Assembly (NCBI GenBank): GCA_964403795.1
Contig: CAYOHP010000034.1
Coordinates: forward strand, 1-50,488
DNA from: CAYOHP01 sp964403795 [NCBI: uncultured bacterium]
GTDB taxonomy: Bacteria; Muiribacteriota; UBA6191; CAZXTJ01
Direction: 5' to 3'
DNA length: 50,488 nt
Below, in pieces: positions 33,686 through 41,561 of this stretch (position 1 is the first letter of the stretch; each line of letters begins with the position of its first letter). The notes below the pieces were generated by a model. It worked only from the letters and a program-made list of their open reading frames with translations. It searched no databases and was not told the origin of the DNA. Position numbers and translations under genes: made by a program.

Positions 33686-35010
33686 CGGGACCGGACCGCG
33701 ATCCGCCAGGCGTCGCCCGGAGTGGCGAGCAGGGAGACCTCGGGGATCGGGCGCGGGCCGGCGGCCTCGATCTCGAGATCGCCGACCAGCTGGGACACCG
33801 CCCGGGCAGCCATCCGGCGCGCCAGCCACCCTCCCAGGCATGACCTCGGTCCCAGGCCGAAGGGGAGGTAGGTCCCGGGACCCGGGGGCGAACCCCCGGG
33901 CGCGAAGCGTTCCGGATCGAACCGCTCGGGCTCGGGCCAGATCCCGGGGCTCCGGTGGATCGGCCCCGGCGCCACCACCACCACGGTCCCCTTGGGGATC
34001 CGGAAGCCGGCCAGCTCCCGGTCGTCCACCGCCTTCCGGTCGATCGCCCACACCGGCGGGTGCAGGCGGAGCGCCTCGTCGACCGCGGCCTGGGCAAGCG
34101 GACGCAGCTCGTCCCCTCCTCCGGCCGCGGCTCGGCTCTCGGCCGCGATCGGGGCTTGGAACCTGGGTGCCTGGGAGAGCTCCACGAGGGTCCAGGCGAT
34201 GGCGGTGGCGGTCGTCAGGCTGCCGGTCTGGACCAGGGCCCGCAGCTCCTCGGCCAAGGGCAGGCCGGGAATCGCTTCGAGGTCCCGGACCAGGGACTCG
34301 CCGGCGGTCCCTCCGCTCCGGTGGAGTCTGGCGGCCGAGAGCGCGGCGTCGAGCACCGCGGCCGCATGCTCGAGTTCCCGCCGTCTGGCCTCCGATCGCC
34401 CCGACCAGGGACCGACCCCCGGGACCAGGCGTCGGTGGACTGCCTCCCGGGTGCGGGCCAGGGCGGCGCCCAGGGCTGCCAGGACCGGGTCCGGGAGGGG
34501 ACCGAAGACCAGTTGCGAGATCCCCTCGATCGCCAGGGTGCGGAGTTCCGGATAGGGGGGTCGGAACTCCGGGCCGGCGGCCCAGCGCGCGGCCAGGCGG
34601 GAGGCTGCGTTCCCAGCGTGTCGGACGGCCTCTCCCATCCGGTCGCGGGTCAGGACCGCCTGGAGGGCCTTGCGGCGCGGGGCCCACACCGGGGCCTCGC
34701 TCGCGAGCAGGCTCCGACCCATGACCGGAGCCAGCCGCTCCATGGTCGGTCCCCGGGAGTAGCCCTCGGCATCCCGCTCCAGGACCGTCCGGGCCGGCTC
34801 CGGCCCGGCCACCACCACCAGGCCCGGGCCGCCGCCCCAAGCCGGGTAGCGGAACAACTCTCCATGGCGACGGGCGTCCTCCTCCAGCCACGAGAGCGGT
34901 GAGAGTCCCCGGGTGAGGCCGCGCCAGGCGAGCTCGAAGCGGTTGGGTCCAGGGATGCGAGCGAGGTCGTCCACCTCGCCACGGTAGGCATCGCATCGGC
35001 CTCCGGCCAA
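33682..35010 (-). CDS. Cytochrome P450
   Basis: The 442-residue protein is a soluble haem-thiolate P450. Its haem loop is YLPFGLGPRSCLGGWLA with the Cys ligand, the K-helix motif is EALR, and a meander ERFDPERF is present. The I-helix reads TGSLTTATAIAW: the acidic residue of the usual (A/G)Gx(D/E)T(T/S) oxygen-activation motif is Leu here. The N-terminus ARIPGPNRFELAWRGL resembles CYP families that oxidise fatty acids or terpenes. A TTG start with AGGAG six bases upstream is best supported. No redox partner gene is adjacent, but a ferredoxin lies about 2 kb away. Substrate unknown. Confidence 0.93.
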   Translation of the reverse strand: MAGGRCDAYRGEVDDLARIPGPNRFELAWRGLTRGLSPLSWLEEDARRHGELFRYPAWGGGPGLVVVAGPEPARTVLERDAEGYSRGPTMERLAPVMGRSLLASEAPVWAPRRKALQAVLTRDRMGEAVRHAGNAASRLAARWAAGPEFRPPYPELRTLAIEGISQLVFGPLPDPVLAALGAALARTREAVHRRLVPGVGPWSGRSEARRRELEHAAAVLDAALSAARLHRSGGTAGESLVRDLEAIPGLPLAEELRALVQTGSLTTATAIAWTLVELSQAPRFQAPIAAESRAAAGGGDELRPLAQAAVDEALRLHPPVWAIDRKAVDDRELAGFRIPKGTVVVVAPGPIHRSPGIWPEPERFDPERFAPGGSPPGPGTYLPFGLGPRSCLGGWLARRMAARAVSQLVGDLEIEAAGPRPIPEVSLLATPGDAWRIAVRSR

Positions 35011-35097
35011 GCCTGTCTCCTGCCCGATGGGCTCCTCGTCCCTGGGCGGCGGGTCCCGTCGGGCCGTCCGCGACTTCGCGGGCGGCTGCCGACCTGA

Positions 35098-35103
35098 TAC
35101 CCT
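35098..35103 (+). promoter_or_regulatory. Putative -10 element TACCCT
   Basis: TGATACCCT lies 23 nt before the GTG at 35127, with GAGGAGG between. It would serve the membrane protein/zinc-ribbon pair. Confidence 0.4.
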
Positions 35104-35126
35104 CGGGACGCAAGCGAGGAGGCCTG

Positions 35127-35750
35127 GTGACGGCTGGAACCAGCGGGGGGGCCTCGGAGATCCCCCGGCGATGGGCCGACCTGCAGAGGGTCGAGGCCTG
35201 GGCAGGCGAGGCCCGGGTCAACCTGGTCCGGGCGGTCGCCCTGGCGGCCTTCTACGGGCATCTCCTGTTCCGGGTCAGGTTCCTCGGGGACAGCGCCTCG
35301 GGCGGGACGTACCTGGAGGTCGTTTCCCTGGTGGTGGCGGCCTGGGCGGCCCTGGTGGTCGGTCTGCGCCGGATGCTGGCGGAGCGCTTCGTGCCTCCGT
35401 GGCTGCCTCTGGCCGTGGTCGCGGTCGATCTCGGCCTGGTGACCCTGCTGCTCTTCGCCGGCACCGGCCCCCGGAGTTCCCTGGTCGTGCTCTATCTCCT
35501 GGTGGTGGCTTCCAGCGGACTGCGCCTCAGACTCGACGTGGTGCGCTTCGCCACCGGGCTCGCCTTCGCGCTCTACCTGGTGGTGGTCGCCTGGGGAGTC
35601 GGGATCCGGCCCGAGCACCGGATCGCCCATGCCGACCAGGTGGTCTTCATGCTGGCGGTGCTGCTCACGGGAGCCGTGGCCGGACAGGCCGTGCGCCAGG
35701 CCCGGCGGCTGGTCGAGGGCCTGCCCGTGGACATCGAGGAGGCCTCGTGA
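35127..35750 (+). CDS. Six-helix membrane protein (unknown)
   Basis: The 207-residue protein has a charged N-terminus and about six hydrophobic helices between residues 30 and 190, then a short charged tail. The layout recalls the membrane sensor modules that precede histidine kinases or cyclases, but no output domain is attached. It starts with GTG behind a strong GAGGAGG and overlaps the following zinc-ribbon gene as GTGA, so the two products probably act together. I recognise no family. Confidence 0.75.
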   Translation: MTAGTSGGASEIPRRWADLQRVEAWAGEARVNLVRAVALAAFYGHLLFRVRFLGDSASGGTYLEVVSLVVAAWAALVVGLRRMLAERFVPPWLPLAVVAVDLGLVTLLLFAGTGPRSSLVVLYLLVVASSGLRLRLDVVRFATGLAFALYLVVVAWGVGIRPEHRIAHADQVVFMLAVLLTGAVAGQAVRQARRLVEGLPVDIEEAS

Positions 35751-36388
35751 ACCCGAGGGCTTCGATCCCATGCCCCGGATGCGGGGCCCGCCTGGTGCTC
35801 CGGCACGGGTATCAGGCGGCCCAGGTCACATGTCCTCGTTGCCTCGCGGCCGTGGCCAATCCCAACGCGGTGCAGACCCGGGGCCAGCCATGTCCCCGAT
35901 GCTCTCGCACCAACAATCTGCTGGCGAAGGACTGCGTCTTCTGCGGTGGCGCCATGGACGGGTCCCGACCGCGGGGCGATGTCTGTCCCATGTGCGCGGA
36001 GGACGAATCGGTCCACGCCGCCAACTGTCCGCTGAAGCCGCTGCCGTCCCCCAGACCGGACCAGGCCGACGGACCCAGGCTCCCGGACGCTGCCACCGAG
36101 GCCTACGGGGACCAGCAGGCGGCCGGTGCCGTGCAGATCCTGCTCGCCAGCCTGGCAGGCTTCGGGATGATCCTCTTCTTCGGTCCATCCCCGGCGCTCC
36201 TGTTCCTCTGCTCCTTGGCCTTCCTGTCGAGTGTCGGAGTGGGCGGGAGCGGCTCGGGTACCGGGAACCCGGACGAAGGCTGCCTCGCCTCGTTGGCCCG
36301 CTTGCTGTTCTTCCTCTTCGGACTCGGCTGCGTGATCTTCTTCCTGGGAGCGATCGCGCTGTTCATCATGTGTGCTCCGCGCCGGTAG
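35747..36388 (+). CDS. Zinc-ribbon membrane protein (unknown)
   Basis: The 213-residue protein has three Cys-pair zinc-ribbon-like units in its first 105 residues: CPGC with CPRC, CPRC with CVFC, and CPMC with a later Cys. The middle is Pro-rich, and the C-terminus holds hydrophobic segments at about 125-160 and 185-208 separated by a Gly/Ser-rich loop. Such zinc-ribbon plus membrane proteins are common in Planctomycetota-like genomes and have no known function. The GTG start overlaps the previous stop. A downstream convergent gene encodes the RING-finger protein, another Cys-rich membrane protein. Confidence 0.8.
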   Translation: MNPRASIPCPGCGARLVLRHGYQAAQVTCPRCLAAVANPNAVQTRGQPCPRCSRTNNLLAKDCVFCGGAMDGSRPRGDVCPMCAEDESVHAANCPLKPLPSPRPDQADGPRLPDAATEAYGDQQAAGAVQILLASLAGFGMILFFGPSPALLFLCSLAFLSSVGVGGSGSGTGNPDEGCLASLARLLFFLFGLGCVIFFLGAIALFIMCAPRR

Positions 36389-36417
36389 CACCGCGCAGGC
36401 ACCGGCGCAGGGCTCGT

Positions 36418-36438
36418 CCCCGGAGGCGCACCCCGGGG
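36418..36438. terminator. Weak hairpin between convergent genes
   Basis: CCCCGG and CCGGGG form a 6-bp stem with a 9-nt loop in the 51-bp gap between the zinc-ribbon gene and the RING-finger gene. There is no T-run on either side, so terminator function is doubtful. Confidence 0.25.
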
Positions 36439-36439
36439 T

Positions 36440-37411
36440 TCAGCGCATCAGGAGCGCCAGGAAGGTGACGACCAGGCCGATCAGGGTGATGACCTGGCCG
36501 GCGGGAACCTCCTGGCGCGGCTGCGGGGGACACGGCGGCAGGTAGGGCAGGTCCGCGGGATGGACCAGGTCGTAGCGCCGGCTGGCTCCCCTGGCCGGAA
36601 TGGGGCCCCCGCTGGGGATCGCGTCCAGGCACCCGCATGCGAAGGTGCTGCACTTCCCGATGAAGCGCCAGCACTCGGCGTGGTGGGGCGTCTCGCACTG
36701 GGCGCAGAGCACCACCGAGGCCTTGCCCGGGGCTTCCCCGCAGACCTGGCAGATGACCGAGTCGCCGCTCGAGTCGACCCGGACCTTGCCCACGGCCTGC
36801 ATTCCGCCTGCCAGCGAGGCGGAGATCACCCGGGCGGACTCGGAGGAGAGTTGTCCGGATCTCTCGAGCTCGGCGACCAGGGACCGGGCCGCCTCCACCA
36901 GTCCTTGGGCGGCGTGGACCGCGCCCGCCGGGGCGGCCCGGACCTCGCGGCCGATGGCGGTGAGAGCCAGCAGGTGGAGGGCCTCGGTGACCCGGGTCGC
37001 AGCGCCGGGAGGAAGCGCTCCCTCGCTCTCCAGTTCGACCACCAGCAGGTAGAGCACGTGGATCCTAAACAGGCTCGGCAGGGCACCGGGGTCGTTCCAC
37101 GGAGGCGACCCCACGCTCCGGCTCGAGGCCACCTCCTGCAGCCGGGCCTTGGCCGCACCCGGGAGGACACCCTCCGCCTCGAGAAGTGCGATCCGGGCCA
37201 CGATCCAGGCATAGGCACCGGCCGATCGATCCGGGTAGAGACGCTCCCAGACGGAGCCAACCCGGGTGCGCAGCGCCACGTTGAGGCGAGAGGCATCCTC
37301 GGCGGTCAAGTCGCCCCGGCTCTTGGCCCGGTCGGCATGGCGGAAGACCAGGTAGGCCGCCAGCACCGAGAAGCGATCTCCGAGTCCGGGTTCCGGGGAA
37401 GCGTGGACCAC
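36440..37411 (-). CDS. Tail-anchored prokaryotic RING-finger protein
   Basis: The 323-residue protein is helical up to residue 210 with Leu/Ala/Glu-rich repeats, then carries a binuclear treble-clef zinc domain at about 219-258: CQVCGEAP, VVLCAQCETPHHAECWRF and GKCSTFACG. The order of Cys and His, with PHHAECW in the middle, matches the prokaryotic RING-finger family related to eukaryotic RING domains. The last 17 residues (ITLIGLVVTFLALLM) form a C-terminal membrane anchor. No ubiquitin-like, E1 or E2 gene is in the window. The GTG start lies 6 nt after a TACACT element. Likely role is protein binding at the membrane (inference). Confidence 0.82.
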   Translation of the reverse strand: MVHASPEPGLGDRFSVLAAYLVFRHADRAKSRGDLTAEDASRLNVALRTRVGSVWERLYPDRSAGAYAWIVARIALLEAEGVLPGAAKARLQEVASSRSVGSPPWNDPGALPSLFRIHVLYLLVVELESEGALPPGAATRVTEALHLLALTAIGREVRAAPAGAVHAAQGLVEAARSLVAELERSGQLSSESARVISASLAGGMQAVGKVRVDSSGDSVICQVCGEAPGKASVVLCAQCETPHHAECWRFIGKCSTFACGCLDAIPSGGPIPARGASRRYDLVHPADLPYLPPCPPQPRQEVPAGQVITLIGLVVTFLALLMR

Positions 37412-37417
37412 GGGGGG

Positions 37418-37423
37418 AGTGTA
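37418..37423 (-). promoter_or_regulatory. Putative -10 element TACACT before the RING-finger gene
   Basis: GGTACACT ends 6 nt before the GTG start, implying a leaderless mRNA. It is back-to-back with the promoter of the six-gene cassette. Confidence 0.4.
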
Positions 37424-37442
37424 CCGCTGCCTCCCATCCGCC

Positions 37443-37471
37443 TTGAGCTGCCCCTGGGGCGGTGCTACGGT
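37443..37471 (+). promoter_or_regulatory. Promoter of the six-gene cassette
   Basis: TTGAGC (37443-37448) and TACGGT (37466-37471) are separated by 17 nt, the best -35/-10 pair in the window. The ATG follows after 8 nt, so the mRNA would be nearly leaderless. GTGCTACGGT occurs again before corA. Confidence 0.6.
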
Positions 37472-37479
37472 CGACAGGG

Positions 37480-38235
37480 ATGCGCCCTGCGGTCTTCCCG
37501 CTCCTGGAGCTGTCCGGCTTCCTCCTGGCGATCTCGGCAGAGGGACCCCTGGCGGCCGCGCTGTGGCTCGGTCCGGCGGCCTTGGCGCTCTCGCTGACGG
37601 TCCATCTGGTGGTCCACGAGTGGCTCCATCAGGGGCACCCCTTCGGGATCGCGGGCGAGTTCCTGGCCAGCTCCCTGATCGGCATGCCCTTCGACGCCTA
37701 CCGTTGGCACCACTGGAACCACCATCGGCACGAGAATGGACTCGAGGACTACTCCTCGACCTGGGTGGGAACCCCCGAGGATCCCCGGCCCCGGAGCCTG
37801 CTCGCCTATGCGCTCCTGTGGCCCGCCCAGGCCCAGAGGAGCCGCCGCGACTTCCGCCGCCTCGATGGTGCCGGCTCGCTGCCGCCCGGGATCGCCGCCC
37901 GGGTGCACCGCCAGAAGCGGTTCCTCCAGCTCCTGCTCCTCGGCCTGGCGCTGGCCTCGCCCTGGGCCGCCTTCCTCTACCTGGCTCTCGTCTACCTGGG
38001 CTGGGCCCTGATCGGGGTCCACAACTACGGGCAACACCTGCCGGTCGACTACCACGGTCCCCGGACCACCTCGTTCCGTGCCCGCGGCTACAACGCCTGG
38101 CTCCTGAACAACGGCCTGCATGCCGAGCACCATGCCGACCCGAGCATCCCCTGGGATCGTCTCGAGCCCGGCAACCAGGGGCGCGACCTCAGGTGGCCCC
38201 ACCCCCTGGCAGCCTTCCTCGAGGCACCCCGTTGA
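37480..38235 (+). CDS. Fatty acid desaturase family protein
   Basis: Membrane di-iron desaturases or hydroxylases of this family carry three His boxes. All are here: HEWLHQ, HHWNHHRHE and HAEHHAD, within a 251-residue protein with about four membrane helices. Substrates in the family include acyl chains and carotenoids or other lipids. It is first in a cassette of six genes joined by 4-nt overlaps, next to an Lgt-like membrane protein, so a lipid substrate is plausible. The ATG start has no ribosome-binding site and lies 8 nt after a good -10. Confidence 0.88.
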   Translation: MRPAVFPLLELSGFLLAISAEGPLAAALWLGPAALALSLTVHLVVHEWLHQGHPFGIAGEFLASSLIGMPFDAYRWHHWNHHRHENGLEDYSSTWVGTPEDPRPRSLLAYALLWPAQAQRSRRDFRRLDGAGSLPPGIAARVHRQKRFLQLLLLGLALASPWAAFLYLALVYLGWALIGVHNYGQHLPVDYHGPRTTSFRARGYNAWLLNNGLHAEHHADPSIPWDRLEPGNQGRDLRWPHPLAAFLEAPR

Positions 38236-38972
38236 CGGCCGACGAGTTCGACCGGATCCTGGCCGCCGGCGATCCGCACCTGCGCCTGGCGCTCCTGGTG
38301 TTGGCGGGCCTCTCGGGGGGAGCCATGATCCGGCACGACGCTTCGGCCTGGCCGCTCCCGGACAGGGAGCGGGCCGGCGTGATGCTGGCGGCGGTGGCGG
38401 GAGGACTGGCCGGAGCCTATCTCCCGGGACGCCTGGCCGGGGGGCTCGCCGGGCAGTGGCTCGCCAGCCGCGGCCCACCCATGACGATCCTGGGGGCCCT
38501 CTTCTTCTCCTTCGTGGCCGTCGCCGGGTACAAGCGCCTGGCAGGCATCGGCTGGGACACCTCGGACGCCTTCGTGCGCGGCACCTGTCTCCAGATGGCC
38601 GTGGGAAGGCTGGGGTGCCATGCCTCGCACTGCTGCCTGGGGGTCCCGGCAGGCATCCCGTCCCTGGGCCTGGATTTCGGGGACGGGATCCCCAGGGTCC
38701 CGGTGCAGCTCCTGGAGAGCGGAGCCATGTTCGGGCTCTTCCTGGCCTTCGACCGCCTCCATCGCCGGGACCTGCTCCCGGGGCGCCGCCTCTTCCTCCT
38801 CTTCCTGGTCTACGGAGTCCTCCGTTTCGGGCTCGAGGCCTGGAGGGAGCCGATGGGCGCGGTGCGGCTTGGGATCGGCGCCTACCAGGGTTTCGCCCTG
38901 GGCCTCGCCGGGGTCGGTGCCTGGCAGATGGTCCGACGTTCCGGTCGGCTTGCCGGGGAGGTGCCGGCGTGA
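38232..38972 (+). CDS. Lgt-like membrane protein (distant third homologue)
   Basis: The 246-residue protein has about seven membrane helices and keeps the core of the prolipoprotein diacylglyceryl transferase fold: GRLGCHASHCCLGVP in place of GRIGC-GCCYG-P, and YGVLRFGLEAWREP with the late Arg. It lacks the GGL-F-YGG segment of the two true Lgt copies at 16157-17796, so it probably acts on a different acceptor. The TTG start overlaps the desaturase stop as TTGA. A diacylglyceryl-type transfer to a small molecule or other acceptor is my inference from the neighbours. Confidence 0.75.
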   Translation: MTADEFDRILAAGDPHLRLALLVLAGLSGGAMIRHDASAWPLPDRERAGVMLAAVAGGLAGAYLPGRLAGGLAGQWLASRGPPMTILGALFFSFVAVAGYKRLAGIGWDTSDAFVRGTCLQMAVGRLGCHASHCCLGVPAGIPSLGLDFGDGIPRVPVQLLESGAMFGLFLAFDRLHRRDLLPGRRLFLLFLVYGVLRFGLEAWREPMGAVRLGIGAYQGFALGLAGVGAWQMVRRSGRLAGEVPA

Positions 38973-40114
38973 CCTGGCGGTATCCGGGACCCGACCCCGT
39001 CCTCGCCGGGAGGGAACTCCTCGCTACGCCGCTCCAGGCCTTCCATGACGCGGCATGCCGCGAGGCGGGACCGGCGCCTTCGGGATGGACCGTCGACCTC
39101 GGAGGGAACCTCCTCTTCGATGCCGCGGGCCTCTCGCTCCTGGCCGCGGCCCTTGCCGGCTACCGGGGCGATGCCGCGGTCCTCGAGTTCGACCTCGAGA
39201 TGGCCCGGGAGTGCTGGCGCGACTACTACTCGCTCCAGCCGGAGGGGTGTGCCGACGGGCTTCGGCTGCCGATCCGGGCGATCCGGGGAAGCGGCACCGG
39301 GAGCGCCGGGTTGCGGGTGCGGTTGCCCACGGCCCGGCACCGGGTGCCCCTGCCGGTCTCGATGGGAGGCGCCGAGGTGATCGAGGTGCCCAGGGCCCTG
39401 CTGCTTCCCTGCCATCAGCTCCATGACCTGCTCTTCGCCCAGCAGATCGGCCTGGTGAGCCGCCTGGAGGCCAGGACCCGGGCGAGTCCCGCAGCCTGGC
39501 TGCGGGGCGCCTGCATGGCGGGTACCCGGGGCCCGTTCGCGCAGCGCGCCGCCCTCGGGTACCGCAGCATCGCACCCGGTGCCGACGTCCACCCCACGGC
39601 CGTGATCGAAGGCAGTGAGATCGGGACGGAGACCCGGGTGGGTGCCCATGCCGTGGTCCGCTTCTCGGTGGTCGGGCGGGGAGCCCGCCTCCACGACGGG
39701 GCCAAGGTCGAGCTCTCGGTGGTCGGCGACGGGACCTGGCTGATGCACGACCTCGTGCTCTACCGCTCGGCCACCGAGTCCGGGGTCTTCCTGATCCACG
39801 GCCCCTACCAGTTCTCGGCCTTCCTGGCCGGCTCCTCCGCCTTCGCCACCATCCTGATGGACTACCGGGCCGACGGGCGCCCCATCCGGGTGGCAGGCCC
39901 CGGGGGACCTCGCGACTACGCCGGGCGCCTGCTCGGGTCGGTGGTCGGACCGGGTGCCAAGATCCTGGGGGGATGCATGGTGGCGCCCGGCCGATCGGTG
40001 CCCGCGGGGACCTGGCTCGCACCGGATCCGGGTCAGGTCCATGTCCTCTCCGCTCCCGACTTCCCCGGCGGGACCGCCCTGCCTCCCGCCTCGACCCGGA
40101 GACCCGACCCATGA
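38969..40114 (+). CDS. Left-handed beta-helix (hexapeptide-repeat) protein
   Basis: The 381-residue protein has an N-terminal mixed domain of about 200 residues that I do not recognise, containing DLGGNLLFDAAGLSLLAAAL. It is followed by a hexapeptide-repeat beta-helix at about 205-360 with units such as HPTAVIEGSEIGTETRVGAH and SVVGPGAKILGG. The layout resembles sugar-nucleotide pyrophosphorylase/acetyltransferase fusions, but no nucleotide-binding motif (GxGTRxxP) is present. It starts as GTGA on the Lgt-like gene's stop and ends as ATGA with the cupin gene. A sugar or acyl transfer step in the cassette is possible. Confidence 0.75.
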   Translation: MTWRYPGPDPVLAGRELLATPLQAFHDAACREAGPAPSGWTVDLGGNLLFDAAGLSLLAAALAGYRGDAAVLEFDLEMARECWRDYYSLQPEGCADGLRLPIRAIRGSGTGSAGLRVRLPTARHRVPLPVSMGGAEVIEVPRALLLPCHQLHDLLFAQQIGLVSRLEARTRASPAAWLRGACMAGTRGPFAQRAALGYRSIAPGADVHPTAVIEGSEIGTETRVGAHAVVRFSVVGRGARLHDGAKVELSVVGDGTWLMHDLVLYRSATESGVFLIHGPYQFSAFLAGSSAFATILMDYRADGRPIRVAGPGGPRDYAGRLLGSVVGPGAKILGGCMVAPGRSVPAGTWLAPDPGQVHVLSAPDFPGGTALPPASTRRPDP

Positions 40115-40482
40115 CGGAGTGGACGCAACCCGGACCTGCCGCCGCCCCCGGACCGGGGGCCCCGCGCCCGGTCACCCGACCGTTTCCCGGCCTGACCCGG
40201 CGGGTCCTCACCGCCACCCCCGCCAGCATGCTGGTCGAGCACCGCATGGAGGCGGGGTCGATCTTCCCCTGGCACTCGCATCCCCACGAGCAGACCGTGT
40301 TCGTGGCCGAGGGCGAGCTCGAGGTCGAGACCCGGGCCCGGGAGGGCGAGCCGGTGACGCGGTTTCGCGCCGGGCCCGGGGACTCCTGGGTGGTGCCCGG
40401 GAACCTGGAGCACCGGGTGGTCTGCCATCGGGCCGCCCGGGTCCTCGACTTCTTCACCCCGTTCCGGGAGGACTACCTCTGA
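40111..40482 (+). CDS. Cupin-domain protein
   Basis: A 123-residue single-domain cupin. Motif 1 is PWHSHPHEQTVFVAEGELEVE, with His, His and Glu metal ligands, and motif 2 is PGDSWVVPGNLEHRV with the fourth His. It should bind a metal such as Fe, Mn or Zn, and could be an isomerase, a dioxygenase or a small-molecule-binding protein. The start overlaps the preceding stop as ATGA, and the next gene overlaps its stop as CTGA. Confidence 0.9.
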   Translation: MTEWTQPGPAAAPGPGAPRPVTRPFPGLTRRVLTATPASMLVEHRMEAGSIFPWHSHPHEQTVFVAEGELEVETRAREGEPVTRFRAGPGDSWVVPGNLEHRVVCHRAARVLDFFTPFREDYL

Positions 40483-41561
40483 GCCCACCCCTGGTCCTGT
40501 TGAACGGCCCGGTCTGGATGCCTTCCCACGTCCGGGAGGCGCTGGCGGCACCGGTCACGGATCTCCGCCATCCCCGCTTCCTGGCCAGCTACCAGGCGGT
40601 GCGTGCGGGGGTACGGGCCGGGCTCGACGCCGAGGGCTTCCCGGTGGTCCTGGCGTCCGGCTCGGGAAGTTTCGGGCTGGAGCTGGTGGTACGCGCCGCC
40701 ATCGCTCCCGGGGAGAGGGCAATGGCCGTGGTCACCGGGATCTACGGGTCGCGGCTGGCCCGCATGGCCGAGCTGGCGGGAGCCGAGGTCCTGAGGCTCG
40801 AGTCGCGACTCGGCGAGGTTCCCGGGCCCGGCGAGCTGGCCGAGGCGCTCTCCCGCGATCCGGTCGCCTGGGTCCTCCTGGTCCATGTCGAGCCCTCGAC
40901 GGGCACCCAGGTCGACCTCCCAGGTCTGGCACGGGTGGCGCGGGAAGCCGGGGCCGTCCCGATCGTGGACGCCATCTGCAGTGCCTTCGCCCTCCGGGTC
41001 GAGTGCCGGGCCTGGGGCCTGGGGGCGGTCGTCACGGCTTCCCAGAAGGGCCTGGCCCTGCCTCCCGGGATGGCCGTGGCAGCGGTCTCGCCCGAGGTGG
41101 CCGCCCGGGCGGAGCGGGCCCCCGAGGTGCGCACCGGGAGCTACGGACGACTGGCGGCCTGGACCGGCGAGGGCTTCGTCTTCACGCCCCCGATGCTCCA
41201 CATCCTGGCGGCCGAGGCGAGCCTGGCCCATATCGCGGCCGAGACCATGGCGAAGCGGGAGGCCCGCCACCTCGCCCAGGCCCGACGGGTGCGGACCTTC
41301 GCCCGGGACCAGGGCCTCGTCCCGGTGGCGGTCGGAGAGGACTCTGCGGCGGGGACCCTCACCGCGCTCCGGTACCCGCCAGGGTGCGACGACGCTTGGC
41401 TCCGCGCCCTCCGGGACGATCGGGGCCTGGAGCTGGCGCCGGCCACCGATCCGCGGATCGCCGGCAAGGGCTTCCGGGTCGGCCACCTCGGGGATCTCCC
41501 GGACGAGCATCTGGAGGCCGGGCTGGGCCGGCTCGCTTCGGCTCTCGGGGAACTCCCATGA
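40479..41561 (+). CDS. Class V PLP-dependent aminotransferase with CTG start
   Basis: The 360-residue protein belongs to the class V aminotransferases (serine-glyoxylate, alanine-glyoxylate and 2-aminoethylphosphonate transaminase group). It shows LLNGPVWMPSHVREAL at the N-terminus, SGSGSFGLELVVRA, HVEPSTGTQVD, the PLP Asp in IVDAICSAF, and TASQKGLALPPG with the Schiff-base Lys. I start it at the CTG 40479-40481: it overlaps the cupin stop as CTGA, has GGGAGG seven bases upstream and gives the family N-terminus. The first conventional start, TTG 40500, has no ribosome-binding site and cuts the first conserved strand. The amino acceptor cannot be read from sequence. Confidence 0.88.
   Translation: MSPPLVLLNGPVWMPSHVREALAAPVTDLRHPRFLASYQAVRAGVRAGLDAEGFPVVLASGSGSFGLELVVRAAIAPGERAMAVVTGIYGSRLARMAELAGAEVLRLESRLGEVPGPGELAEALSRDPVAWVLLVHVEPSTGTQVDLPGLARVAREAGAVPIVDAICSAFALRVECRAWGLGAVVTASQKGLALPPGMAVAAVSPEVAARAERAPEVRTGSYGRLAAWTGEGFVFTPPMLHILAAEASLAHIAAETMAKREARHLAQARRVRTFARDQGLVPVAVGEDSAAGTLTALRYPPGCDDAWLRALRDDRGLELAPATDPRIAGKGFRVGHLGDLPDEHLEAGLGRLASALGELP

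Noticed and set aside
38232-38972. Third Lgt homologue as a decayed pseudogene
   Set aside because: The frame is intact, tightly coupled on both sides, and keeps the signature and late Arg segments.
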